Assembly (NCBI RefSeq): GCF_016907535.1
Contig: NZ_JAFBCF010000001.1
Span: 1,798,001-1,862,000, forward strand
Length of the DNA stretch: 64,000 nucleotides
From: Microlunatus panaciterrae
GTDB taxonomy: Bacteria; Actinomycetota; Actinomycetes; Propionibacteriales; Propionibacteriaceae
Reading direction: 5' to 3'
The translations under genes were made by a program, and so were the position numbers. The notes beneath the pieces were generated by a model. The model worked only from the letters and a program-made list of their open reading frames with translations, did not search any database and was not told where the DNA came from. The stretch's first letter is position 1; the number at the start of each line of letters is the position of its first letter. Shown here piece by piece: positions 9,001-17,011 of this stretch.

Positions 9001-9040
9001 TGGGCGGGATCCCTACCGTGGTCGGTAGGAATCCCGCCCA
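9001..9040. repeat. Palindromic repeat, copy 1
   Basis: TGGGCGGGAT (9001-9010) pairs with ATCCCGCCCA (9031-9040), then after one mismatch CCTACCG (9012-9018) pairs with CGGTAGG (9023-9029) around TGGT. The same element recurs at 10051-10096, so the two copies bracket the DUF559 gene. It may work as a terminator for the beta-galactosidase transcript. Confidence 0.8.
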
Positions 9041-9110
9041 TACGCACCTTGTCCACACGTTGCGGCGGCGGCGCTTGTCGCGAGCCACCGCAAGTCGCAC
9101 CGTGGGTGCC

Positions 9111-10046
9111 ATGTATCGCCGCGAGCCGCTACCTGAGGCACTCAAGATCATCGCCAGCAGCCAGGCTGGAGTGCTGACCCGACGACAGGCTCGGGAGCAC
9201 GGCCTGGGCGACAGCCAGATCCAACGCCTGCTCCGCCAGCAGAACTGGCACCGGCTGGACTGCGGCCTCTATCTCACCGAGGGTGACCGTCCGTCCTGGA
9301 GCCAGTACGCCTGGGCGGGCGTTCTACTCGGGGGTGAGGGGGCTCGGCTGGCGCGGGAGTCGGCCGGTGCGATGTACGGACTGTGCCAGCGGTCTCTTCC
9401 CATCGTCGTGTCCGTTCCTCACGAACGTGGCGTCGCATCCCGGAGGTGGGCGCAGTTCGTGCGGGAGCGCCCGCACCCGGGCAGTCGCAACTTCACCGGT
9501 CGTCCGCCGAGGACCCCGATCGAGGAAACGGTCCTGGACCTGTGTCAGGACGCGGACGAGCAGTCGCTGGTGGCCCTGGTCACGACGGCAACGCAGCGTT
9601 TGACGACGCCGTTCAAACTGACCAGGGCACTCGACCAGCGCCAACGGATCGCCCAGCGGCGACTGTTGCGCGACATGTTGACCGAGACGGCCGACGGGGT
9701 CCGCAGCCCGCTGGAGTACCGATACCGCAACGGTGTCGAACGGCCTCACCGCCTGCCTCGACCTGCGCGACAGCTCCGCCTCCCCTCGGGACGCGTCGCC
9801 GACTGCGGCTATCCCGCGTTCCGGTTGCTGATCGAGTTGGACGGTATCGCCTGGCACAGCGGAGCTGCCGCCTTCCGCGACTGGCGCCGAGACAACCGGC
9901 ACAGCGAGGACGGCTGGCAGACCCTCCGGTACGGCTGGCGCGACGTGGTCAGCGACCCGTGCGGGGTCGCCGGCAATGTCGGCTCAGTGCTTCAGGTTCG
10001 CGGCTGGACTGGGACCCTGCACCGCTGCCAGCATTGCCCGCGCTGA
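9111..10046 (+). CDS. AbiEi-like winged-helix plus DUF559 nuclease-fold protein
   Basis: A 311-residue protein. Residues 1-75 resemble the AbiEi_4 winged-helix domain of type IV antitoxins (ALKIIASSQAGVLTRRQARE, then a GLYLTE-like turn). The C-terminal quarter matches the DUF559/Vsr-like endonuclease fold: LIELDGIAWHSG, FRDWRRDNRHSEDGWQTLRY, WRDVV. Such fusions are frequent as solitary genes in actinobacteria. No AbiEii nucleotidyltransferase toxin lies beside it, so a toxin-antitoxin role is not supported. ATG 9111 has only a weak GTGGG upstream. It sits between two copies of a palindromic repeat and between operons of unrelated function, as an inserted cassette would. Confidence 0.7.
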   Translation: MYRREPLPEALKIIASSQAGVLTRRQAREHGLGDSQIQRLLRQQNWHRLDCGLYLTEGDRPSWSQYAWAGVLLGGEGARLARESAGAMYGLCQRSLPIVVSVPHERGVASRRWAQFVRERPHPGSRNFTGRPPRTPIEETVLDLCQDADEQSLVALVTTATQRLTTPFKLTRALDQRQRIAQRRLLRDMLTETADGVRSPLEYRYRNGVERPHRLPRPARQLRLPSGRVADCGYPAFRLLIELDGIAWHSGAAAFRDWRRDNRHSEDGWQTLRYGWRDVVSDPCGVAGNVGSVLQVRGWTGTLHRCQHCPR

Positions 10047-10050
10047 AGCC

Positions 10051-10096
10051 CTGTGGGCGGGATTTCTACTGTGGTCGGTAGGGATCCCGCCCACAG
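10051..10096. repeat. Palindromic repeat, copy 2 (inside the 3' end of the paaN-like gene)
   Basis: CTGTGGGCGGGAT (10051-10063) pairs perfectly with ATCCCGCCCACAG (10084-10096), and the inner part continues pairing with G-T wobbles around a TGGT loop. It is nearly identical to the element at 9001-9040. It starts 5 bases after the plus-strand DUF559 stop, and its right half supplies the last codons and the TAG of the minus-strand paaN-like gene. It could act as a bidirectional terminator. Confidence 0.8.
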
Positions 10097-11751
10097 ACGG
10101 TTGGTGGCACGCCGGGACGGCGGCTCTGGACCAGGTGGAACCGGCTCGCCACGTACGCCAGGTCGATGTAGCTGGCGTTGGCGGCGGGGTTGGCCCCAGT
10201 GCCGTGGAAGTCCGAGAAGGCCGCCGACTGGTTGACGTAGACCGAGCCGGTGAGATTCTCGCTCAACGCCACACCCGACTGCAGGGCCACTTCCCGGGCC
10301 GCGGCCAGCACCTCCTCGTCGGTGCTGTAGATACCGGCGGTCATGGCTCCGTGCTCGGTCACGGTCTGGCCGAACCGGGTGAGCGAGTCCTCGGTCGACG
10401 CCGTGCTGATCAGGAACGACACCGGGCCGAAGCACTCCGTCTGGTAGTCGCTCGAGCCTGCATCGACCGCGACCATCAGCGGGGTGCGTACCACCGCATC
10501 GGGATAGCTCGGGTGGGCGATGGCGCGGGAGGCGACGACCACCTTTCCCGACCGCTCGGCCCGTTCCAGCCGCCGCAGCACGGCAGGGCTGACGATCGCC
10601 CCCAGCAACTCGACGCCGCGGGCGTCGTCGCCGAGCAGCCGTTCGATCGCGGCACCGATGCCCAGAGCGACGTCTGCGGGTGAGACCCTGCCATCGTCGG
10701 TGGCGATCCCGTCGGCAGGGATGAAGATGTTCTGCGAGGTCGTGCACATCTGTCCCGAATAGAGGGCGAGGGTGAAGGCCAGGTTCTGGCACATGCCGTT
10801 GAAGTCGTCGGTCGAGTCCAACACGATGGCGTTCACCCCGGACTTCTCGGTGAAGACCCTGGCCTGGTGGGCGTTCTGCTCCAGCCAGTCACCGAAGTCG
10901 TTGCCACCGGTGAAGTCGATCAACCGCACGGCCGGATGCAGGGCCAGCTCCTTGGCCAGCTGATCACCCTCGCCCTCGACCGCCAAGGTCACCAGGTGCG
11001 GATCGAACCCCGCCTCGGCGAGCACCTGCTGGCACACCTGCGCGGTGATCGCCAACGGCAGCACAGCCCGCGGATGCGGCTTGATGATCACCGGGTTGCC
11101 GCAGCTGAGCGAGCTGAACAGACCCGGAAAGGAGTTCCAGGTGGGGAACGTGTTGCAGCCCACCACCAGCGCCACCCCGCAGGGCACCACAGTGAACGTC
11201 TTGTCCATCACCAGCGGACCGCTCCGCCCGGGCTTGGTCCAGGTCGCCGAGGGAGGGTGGAAGCTCATCACCTCGTGCGCGTAGGCCAGCGCCTCCAGAG
11301 CCCGGTCCAGGGCATGGGCGCCGCCCGCCTGGAAGGCCATCACGAAGGCCTGTCCGGTGGTGTGCTGGACCGCGTTCGCGAGTTCGAAGATGCGAGCATG
11401 CAGCGCCTCGAGGACCTGCACGCACACCTCGGTCCGCCGCTCCGGCCCTGCGTCGCGCCAGCCCCTCATGCCCGCCCGGGCCGCGGCCATCAGCTCCTCA
11501 ATGGCCTTCGCGTCAACGCGCGGATAGGACACGTCCAGCGCCAGGCCGTACGGCGAGGTCTCCGTCGCCACGTCGCCGGTCGAGCCCGGCGTCGATACCT
11601 GGAACCGGCTGCCGAGGTGAGCCTCGAACGCGGCCCGACCCTCCCCCGCCGCCGCGTCGCCGTACACCTTCGGGCTCGGTGACTCGGCGAAGGCGGAGTA
11701 GTACTCCCGCGTGCGGATCGCCCGGATGGCCTCCCGCAGCTTCTCGTTCAT
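10066..11751 (-). CDS. paaN: Aldehyde dehydrogenase, PaaN-like
   Basis: A 561-residue member of the PaaN branch of the aldehyde dehydrogenase superfamily. The opening (EAIRTRxYxSAFxESPSPKVYG style) is characteristic of PaaN rather than of classical aldehyde dehydrogenases. FTEKSGVNAIVLD and the nucleophile Cys near residue 336 in YSGQMCTTSQ are visible. PaaN is linked to phenylacetate catabolism, but no other paa gene is present; here it follows the 2-oxoacid dehydrogenase genes, 14 bases after the E2 stop. The last 10 or so residues, including the stop, are encoded by a palindromic repeat, so the original C-terminus has probably been replaced or extended. I chose the ATG at 11749-11751; a longer frame upstream overlaps E2. 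Confidence 0.82.
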   Translation of the reverse strand: MNEKLREAIRAIRTREYYSAFAESPSPKVYGDAAAGEGRAAFEAHLGSRFQVSTPGSTGDVATETSPYGLALDVSYPRVDAKAIEELMAAARAGMRGWRDAGPERRTEVCVQVLEALHARIFELANAVQHTTGQAFVMAFQAGGAHALDRALEALAYAHEVMSFHPPSATWTKPGRSGPLVMDKTFTVVPCGVALVVGCNTFPTWNSFPGLFSSLSCGNPVIIKPHPRAVLPLAITAQVCQQVLAEAGFDPHLVTLAVEGEGDQLAKELALHPAVRLIDFTGGNDFGDWLEQNAHQARVFTEKSGVNAIVLDSTDDFNGMCQNLAFTLALYSGQMCTTSQNIFIPADGIATDDGRVSPADVALGIGAAIERLLGDDARGVELLGAIVSPAVLRRLERAERSGKVVVASRAIAHPSYPDAVVRTPLMVAVDAGSSDYQTECFGPVSFLISTASTEDSLTRFGQTVTEHGAMTAGIYSTDEEVLAAAREVALQSGVALSENLTGSVYVNQSAAFSDFHGTGANPAANASYIDLAYVASRFHLVQSRRPGVPPTVCGRDPYRPQ

Positions 11752-11765
11752 CGGGGCCTCGACCC

Positions 11766-13232
11766 TCAGTAGAGCAGGGCCAAGGCCGGGTCGCTGAGGA
11801 CCGTGCCGACCTCGGCCAGGAACTTCGACCCGTGCTCGCCGTCGACCAGGCGATGGTCGAACGACAGTGCGAGGGTGGTGACCCAGCGCGGCTCGATCCG
11901 CTCCTGCGCACCCGAGCCGACCACCCAGGGTCGGCGCGCGATCGCACCCACGCAGAGGATGCCGGCCTCGCCCGGGTTGAGGATGGGGGTGCCCGCATCG
12001 ACTCCGAAGACGCCGACGTTGGTGATCGTGAAACTGCCCTGGCTGGTCTCCGCCGGCTGGGTACGCCCCTCCTTCGCGGTGCCGACCAGGTCTCCGATGG
12101 CGGCCGCCAGCTCCAGCAGCGACAACGAGCCCGCATCCTTGATGTTCGGGACCAGCAGCCCTCGCGGCGTCGCCGCCGCGATGCCGAGGTTGACCTGGCC
12201 CTTGATCACGATCTCTCCTGCCGCCGCATCCCAGCTGGAGTTGAGCTCCGGGTGCCGCTGCAGGGCCAGACACGCAGCCTTGGCGATGATCACCAACGGC
12301 GACACGCGAACGTCGGCGAACTCCCGGCGGGTTCTCAGCCGGTCGACCAGCTCCATCGTGGCCGAGACGTCCAGAGTGAGCCACTCGGTCACGTGCGGGG
12401 CGGTGAACGCCGAGGAGACCATCGCCTCCGCAGTCATCTTGCGTACGCCCTTGATCGGGATCCTGACATCCGCCTTGCCGGCGGCGCGGGTGCTCTGGGC
12501 TGCTGCCGGCGGCGCGGCCGCTGCCTCGACGTCCTGGCGGGTGATCACCCCACCAGCACCTGAGCCGGCCACACCAGCAAGATCAACACCGAGGTCCTTG
12601 GCCAGCTTGCGCACTGGGGGCTTGGCCAGCACGGGACCGCCGGCGATCACCGGTTCGGCCGGCTGGGAGCCCGGCCCGGGCAGCGGGCCACCCACCGGCT
12701 GCGCCTCGTTGGGTGGCATCGGCGTGCGCACATCCGACTGCCGCGACACGGGTTGCGCTGTGGAGAAGGAGCTGGTCAGCGCGGCGGCGCCATGCGTCCC
12801 GGGCTCCTCGGCGTGGCCCTTGCGCGGGCGCCGCTTGGCGTCAGTGGTCCGCGGCCCATAGCCGACCAGCACCGCGACCCGGCCGCCCGGCGCCGATCCG
12901 CCGATGGTGCCCTCGGCCACCACCTCGTCCTCGGCCGGCGGCAGCTCCGGGACCAGGTCCTCCTGGGGCGAGCCGGCCGGCTCGGTGACCGGGCCGGTGC
13001 CGTCGTCGACGGTGATGATGGGCGTGCCGACGTCGACCATCTGACCCTCTTCGGCCAGCAGTGCCGTCACCGTGCCCGCGTACGGAATGGGCAGCTCCAC
13101 CAGGGACTTGCTGGTCTCCACCTCCACCACGATGTCGTTGACCTTGACCGTGTCGCCCACTCCGACGCGCCAGGACACGATCTCGGCCTCCACGAGGCCC
13201 TCACCCGGGTCGGGCAGTCGGAATTGCTTCAT
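11766..13232 (-). CDS. 2-oxoacid dehydrogenase E2, dihydrolipoamide acyltransferase
   Basis: A 488-residue E2 core subunit. Domain order: one lipoyl domain (1-80) with the lipoylated Lys42 in VEVETSKSLVELP; a long Pro/Ala/Gly-rich linker; the peripheral subunit-binding domain (VRKLAKDLGVDLAGVAGSG, about residues 205-245); and the acyltransferase domain (about 260-488) with the active-site motif SFDHRLVDGEHG. The FRLPDPGEGLVEAEIV start is typical of branched-chain (BkdC-like) E2s of actinomycetes. It follows E1beta after a 19-base gap, completing E1-E2 of the complex. No E3 (lipoamide dehydrogenase) gene is nearby. Confidence 0.92.
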   Translation of the reverse strand: MKQFRLPDPGEGLVEAEIVSWRVGVGDTVKVNDIVVEVETSKSLVELPIPYAGTVTALLAEEGQMVDVGTPIITVDDGTGPVTEPAGSPQEDLVPELPPAEDEVVAEGTIGGSAPGGRVAVLVGYGPRTTDAKRRPRKGHAEEPGTHGAAALTSSFSTAQPVSRQSDVRTPMPPNEAQPVGGPLPGPGSQPAEPVIAGGPVLAKPPVRKLAKDLGVDLAGVAGSGAGGVITRQDVEAAAAPPAAAQSTRAAGKADVRIPIKGVRKMTAEAMVSSAFTAPHVTEWLTLDVSATMELVDRLRTRREFADVRVSPLVIIAKAACLALQRHPELNSSWDAAAGEIVIKGQVNLGIAAATPRGLLVPNIKDAGSLSLLELAAAIGDLVGTAKEGRTQPAETSQGSFTITNVGVFGVDAGTPILNPGEAGILCVGAIARRPWVVGSGAQERIEPRWVTTLALSFDHRLVDGEHGSKFLAEVGTVLSDPALALLY

Positions 13233-13251
13233 GGCGATCCTCTTCCGGAGC

Positions 13252-14226
13252 TCAGTAGGCCAGCGAGCGGTCGACCATGTCGAGGACGCGGTCGAGATCG
13301 GGCAGGTAGTCCTCCTCCAGGCGGCTGGGGGGATAGGGCGTGTCGAAACCGCCGACCCGCAGCACCGGAGCCTCCAGTGAATAGAAGCACTGCTCGGTGA
13401 TCCTCGCTGACAGCTCCGAGCCGAGCCCCAGGTTCACCGGCGCCTCGTGCACGGTGATCACCCGGCCGGTCTTCTGCGCCGACTGTGCCACCACCGCCAT
13501 ATCCAACGGAGACAGCGAGCGCAGGTCGATCACCTCGAGGCTCCGTCCCTCCTCGGCGGCGGCGGTGGCCGCGTCGAGGCAGACCTTCACCATCGGGCCG
13601 TAAGCCAGCAGCGTGACATCACTGCCCGGCTGCACCACCCGGGCGGCGTGCAGCGGGTCGGGGGTGGCCGTGTCGTCCACTTCGGCCTTCTCGTGATAGC
13701 GCCGCTTGGGCTCCAGAAAGATCACCGGGTCGTCGGAGGCGATCGCCTGCTGGATCATCCAGTAGGCGTCCAGCGCGTTCGAGCAGGCGACCACCTTCAG
13801 CCCGGCGGTGTGAGCGAAATACGCCTCGGGCGACTCGCTGTGGTGCTCGACCGCACCGATGCCCCCACCGAACGGAATCCTGATCACCATCGGCATCTTC
13901 AACAGTCCCCGGGACCGGAAGTGCATCTTGGCGACCTGGCTGACGATCTGGTCGTACGCCGGGTAGACGAAGCCGTCGAACTGGATCTCGCAGACCGGTC
14001 GGTAGCCGCGCATGGCCATCCCGACGGCGGTGCCGATGATGCCCGACTCGGCCAGCGGCGAGTCGATCACCCGGTGCTCACCGAAGTCCTTCTGCAGTCC
14101 TTCGGTGACGCGGAAGACACCACCGAGCTTGCCGATGTCCTCACCCGCCAGCACCACCTTCGGATCGGCCTCGAGGGCTCGACGCAGGCCGGCGTTCAGC
14201 GCCTTCGCAATCGTCATCGTGGCCAT
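13252..14226 (-). CDS. 2-oxoacid dehydrogenase E1 component, beta subunit
   Basis: A 324-residue transketolase-like beta subunit that, with E1alpha, decarboxylates a branched-chain 2-oxoacid using thiamine diphosphate. Signature segments are MTIAKALNAGLRRALE, GEDIGKLGGVFRVTEGL, and SPLAESGIIGTAVGMAMRGY. I start it at the ATG 14224-14226, whose A is the last base of the E1alpha TGA, giving tight coupling (TGATG). A longer frame reaching 14376 is antisense-style extension into E1alpha and is not supported. Confidence 0.93.
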   Translation of the reverse strand: MATMTIAKALNAGLRRALEADPKVVLAGEDIGKLGGVFRVTEGLQKDFGEHRVIDSPLAESGIIGTAVGMAMRGYRPVCEIQFDGFVYPAYDQIVSQVAKMHFRSRGLLKMPMVIRIPFGGGIGAVEHHSESPEAYFAHTAGLKVVACSNALDAYWMIQQAIASDDPVIFLEPKRRYHEKAEVDDTATPDPLHAARVVQPGSDVTLLAYGPMVKVCLDAATAAAEEGRSLEVIDLRSLSPLDMAVVAQSAQKTGRVITVHEAPVNLGLGSELSARITEQCFYSLEAPVLRVGGFDTPYPPSRLEEDYLPDLDRVLDMVDRSLAY

Positions 14227-15362
14227 CAGTGGCCTCCCGTCCCGCTGGCCGACTCGGTCTCGAAGGAGGCCTGGTAGGCCGCAAAGGCGGCCTGCTGCTC
14301 CTTCAGGTAGGGCGTGGTCTCGGCGTAGACCCAGTCGAACATCTCGGTCGCGGCGGGGTCTGGCATCTCCAGGCACTGTTGCCGCAGATGGGCCGCCAAC
14401 GCGTCCGACTCGGTCTCCAGATCGGTGAAGAAGGCGTCGTCAACGGCACCATGGCGGACCAGGTAGGCGCGGACCCGCTCGATCGGGTCCTTCAGCCGCC
14501 AGTGCTCGAGCTCATCCGCCAGCCGATACTTGGTCGGGTCGTCCGAGGTGGTGTGTGCCCCCATCCGGTAGGTGTAGGCCTCGATCAGGGTCGGACCGTT
14601 GCCCGACCTTGCCCGCTCCAGCGCTTCCTCGGTCACGGCCTTGACAGCCAGTACGTCGTTGCCGTCCACCCGCACGCCGGGGAAGCCGAAGCCGGCGGCC
14701 CGCTGGTAGAGCGGAATCCGCGACTGGCGCTCGATCGGTTCGGAGATCGCCCACTGGTTGTTCTGGCAGAAGAAGACGATCGGCGCGTTGTAGGAGCTGG
14801 CGAAGACGAAAGCCTCGTTGACGTCGCCCTGGCTGATGGCGCCGTCACCGAAGTAGCCGATCACGGCGGCGTCGCGGGCCGGATCACCGGTGCCGACCAG
14901 GCCGTCGCGCTCCAGTCCCATGGCATACCCGGTGGCATGCAGGGTCTGGGCGCCGATCACGATCGTGTAGAGCGCGAAGCCGGTGGCGATCGGGTCCCAG
15001 CCGCCCATGTCGACGCCGCGGAACAGGCCGAGCAGCCGGACCGGGTCGACACCGAGGCACCAGGCCACACCGTGCTCGCGGTAGGTCGGGAAGACGAAGT
15101 CCTGGTCGGACATGGCCCGGCCCGACCCCACCTGCGCCGCCTCCTGCCCCAGGCAGGAGGCCCAGATGCCGAGCTCGCCCTGGCGCTGCAGCGCCGTCGC
15201 CTCGGTGTCGATCCGTCGGGTCAGGACCATGTCGCGGTAGAAGCCGGCGATGTCGGCGTCTGTGCCGTGGAAGGTGTAGTCCGGATGACTGACGCGTTCG
15301 CCCTCCGGCGTCAGCAGTTGTACGAGCTCGACCTCGGCTCGCGCCCCACTGGCATCACTCAC
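14226..15362 (-). CDS. 2-oxoacid dehydrogenase E1 component, alpha subunit
   Basis: A 378-residue E1alpha. The thiamine diphosphate motif runs from GDGAISQGDVNEAF to FFCQNN, and the phosphorylation-loop region (YRMGAHTTSDDPTKYR) is present, both typical of branched-chain E1alpha. The start is GTG at 15360-15362 with GAGAGGA 8 bases upstream. It is the first gene of a four-gene minus-strand operon (E1alpha, E1beta, E2, paaN-like) that would turn branched-chain 2-oxoacids into acyl-CoAs. The leader contains alternative hairpins. Confidence 0.93.
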   Translation of the reverse strand: MSDASGARAEVELVQLLTPEGERVSHPDYTFHGTDADIAGFYRDMVLTRRIDTEATALQRQGELGIWASCLGQEAAQVGSGRAMSDQDFVFPTYREHGVAWCLGVDPVRLLGLFRGVDMGGWDPIATGFALYTIVIGAQTLHATGYAMGLERDGLVGTGDPARDAAVIGYFGDGAISQGDVNEAFVFASSYNAPIVFFCQNNQWAISEPIERQSRIPLYQRAAGFGFPGVRVDGNDVLAVKAVTEEALERARSGNGPTLIEAYTYRMGAHTTSDDPTKYRLADELEHWRLKDPIERVRAYLVRHGAVDDAFFTDLETESDALAAHLRQQCLEMPDPAATEMFDWVYAETTPYLKEQQAAFAAYQASFETESASGTGGH

Positions 15363-15419
15363 TGGTGCATCCTCTCGTCCGTCTGCGGGATCACCGCAAG
15401 GGTTCCGGTGGTGCTGATC

Positions 15420-15458
15420 GGGCTGTGTCGAGCATGGGTGTGGCCCGGGCCACAGCCC
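15420..15458 (-). promoter_or_regulatory. Leader region of the 2-oxoacid dehydrogenase operon with two competing stems
   Basis: TGTGGCCCGGGCCACA (15439-15454) is a perfect 16-bp palindrome. In addition GGGCTGTG (15420-15427) is complementary to CACAGCCC (15451-15458), whose first bases overlap the palindrome. The two pairings exclude each other. The site lies 58-96 bases upstream of the GTG start of E1alpha, so it could be an operator, an attenuator-like leader, or both. Confidence 0.45.
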
Positions 15459-15587
15459 TTAGCCATAACGTACCCCGAGGTGGCGGACGACGAAAAAACT
15501 AGTTGCCCCTCCTAGTTCCTTGTCGCATCCTTGGAACATTCATCGCCGGTGGCCAGCTGCCCGGCGCCTGAGGAGTAGGAGGTCGAC

Positions 15588-15692
15588 ATGTCTCAGCGTG
15601 TCCCGGGGTTCGCCATGACCCCATCCACCTCTCAGTTCAGGAGCACAACCTCACCATGGGTGAACAGCATGACTTCGACTTCGCTTACATAG
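15588..15692 (+). CDS. Possible 34-codon leader peptide overlapping the RIO kinase start
   Basis: ATG 15588 is preceded at ideal distance by AGGAGG (15577-15582), the best ribosome site in this region, and reads 34 codons (starting MSQRVPGFAMTPS) to TAG at 15690-15692. It overlaps the first 37 bases of the RIO kinase gene in another frame. It has no recognisable domain and could be a regulatory upstream frame or chance. Translation here would compete with or feed the kinase start at 15656. Confidence 0.4.
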   Translation: MSQRVPGFAMTPSTSQFRSTTSPWVNSMTSTSLT

Positions 15693-16471
15693 CACCACAA
15701 GAACCGGGCCCCGGCCAGCGGTGGTCCACCTGGGACGACATCGGCGTACTGGCCGGTCCCGATCCGCTGCCCGACTGGGTGGTGACCGAAGATGCCGCGA
15801 TCGACACCGAACTCGGCATCCTGAAATCCGGCAAGGAGGCGGACGTCTTCCTGCTCGAGCGCGCGACCGAGCAGCGGAGCATCATCCTTGCCGCCAAGCG
15901 CTATCGCCGGCCCGAACAGCGACAGTTCCATCGCAGTGCCGGCTACACCGAGGGACGGCAACTCCGCAACAGCCGGGACCGCCGGGCGGTGGCGCGCAAC
16001 TCCAGCTATGGCCGTTCGGTGCAGGGGACGCAGTGGGCGGCGGCCGAGTTCGCCGTCCTCTGCGACCTGTGGTCGGCCGGCCTGCCGGTGCCCTACCCGG
16101 TGCAGCTGGAAGGTGAGGAGATCCTGATGGAGTTCATCAGCCTTTCCGACGGGTCGGGCGCACCGCGGCTGGCGCAGGCCAGGCCGCGACCAGAGCTGCT
16201 GACGGCGTACTGGGAGCAGCTCACCGAGGCGATGCGCGTGATGGCCCGGCTGGGCCTCGCACACGGCGACCTGTCGGCGTTCAACCTGCTGGCCACCGAG
16301 GACCGCATTGTGATCATCGACCTGCCCCAGGCGGTCGATGTGGTGGCCAACCCACAGGGGATGGACTACCTGGCCCGGGACTGCCGCAACGTGAGCCAGT
16401 GGTTCAAAGCCCGGGGGCTGGACGTGGACGGCGACAGCCTGTTCGCCGAGCTGGTCGCCTACGCCTGGTAG
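15656..16471 (+). CDS. RIO1-family atypical serine kinase
   Basis: A 271-residue RIO-type kinase. The nucleotide loop is LKSGKEADVFLLER, the ATP-binding lysine is in ILAAKRYRR, the catalytic loop is LAHGDLSAFNLL and the metal-binding loop is IIDLPQAVD, all in RIO1-like form with no classical activation segment. Bacterial RIO proteins are widespread but their substrates are unknown. TTCAGGAG at about 15635 precedes ATG 15656. An inverted repeat follows the stop. A short frame with a stronger ribosome site overlaps its start. Confidence 0.88.
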   Translation: MGEQHDFDFAYIAPQEPGPGQRWSTWDDIGVLAGPDPLPDWVVTEDAAIDTELGILKSGKEADVFLLERATEQRSIILAAKRYRRPEQRQFHRSAGYTEGRQLRNSRDRRAVARNSSYGRSVQGTQWAAAEFAVLCDLWSAGLPVPYPVQLEGEEILMEFISLSDGSGAPRLAQARPRPELLTAYWEQLTEAMRVMARLGLAHGDLSAFNLLATEDRIVIIDLPQAVDVVANPQGMDYLARDCRNVSQWFKARGLDVDGDSLFAELVAYAW

Positions 16472-16478
16472 ACGCGGC

Positions 16479-16525
16479 TTGGGAGGTCCGCAGAGGTTCT
16501 GGCCAACTTGCCTGGGACCTCCCAA
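16479..16525. terminator. Inverted repeat after the RIO kinase gene
   Basis: TTGGGAGGTCC (16479-16489) is the exact reverse complement of GGACCTCCCAA (16515-16525), separated by 25 bases. It starts 8 bases after the stop, so it can act as a terminator. Its compact, sharply bounded form also resembles the other intergenic palindromic repeats in this window. Confidence 0.55.
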
Positions 16526-16575
16526 ACCGTCAAGGAAGATCTGGGGTTTCGCCTTCGTCGAGTGCCCGGGTCGGC

Positions 16576-16959
16576 CATACTCGAAGCATGATCGACCATC
16601 TTTCGATCCAGTGCGCAGACCCTGCGGCGAGCGCCACGTTCTACGACCAGGTCCTCGCTCCGCTCGGTGGCAGCCGGGTGATGGACTTCGGCCAGGTGAT
16701 CGGCTACGGCGTCCCGCCGATGCCCGACTTCTGGATCGGGCCGCAGTCCACCGGGGAGGGCTTCCGGGAGAGCCATGTGGCCTTCAGCGCCCCGAACCGC
16801 GCAGCCGTCGACGCCTTCCAACAGGCGGCGGTCGCTGCCGGCGCCGAGGTGCTGCACCCGGTCCGGCTGTGGCCGGAGTACCACCCCACCTACTACGCCT
16901 CGTTCGTCCGCGACCCGGACGGCAACAACGTTGAGGCGGTCTGCCACCAGCCGGAGTGA
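16576..16959 (+). CDS. VOC/glyoxalase-like protein (leaderless; coding from 16588)
   Basis: A 123-residue vicinal-oxygen-chelate protein, coding from ATG 16588, with the span given from its candidate -10 (CATACT, 16576-16581), 6 bases before the ATG, so the mRNA is probably leaderless. MIDHLSIQCADPAASATFYD and the C-terminal YASFVRDPDGNNVEAVCH are standard VOC end motifs. His4 and the second-half Glu (NVEAV) are the likely metal ligands. The fold covers bleomycin-resistance proteins, glyoxalases and dioxygenases, so the reaction cannot be assigned. Confidence 0.8.
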   Translation, partial: HTRSMIDHLSIQCADPAASATFYDQVLAPLGGSRVMDFGQVIGYGVPPMPDFWIGPQSTGEGFRESHVAFSAPNRAAVDAFQQAAVAAGAEVLHPVRLWPEYHPTYYASFVRDPDGNNVEAVCHQPE

Positions 16960-17011
16960 GCTCTCGACGGGTCTCCCCGGACCGACGTCCCAGCCGCGGA
17001 TCTGCGGCCGA

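Noticed and set aside
9111-10046. Type IV toxin-antitoxin (AbiE) system
   Set aside because: Only an AbiEi-like domain fused to DUF559 is present; no AbiEii toxin gene lies on either side.
9001-10096. The two palindromes as terminal inverted repeats of an insertion sequence
   Set aside because: Each copy is a complete hairpin in itself and the gene between them is not a transposase; no target duplication was seen.
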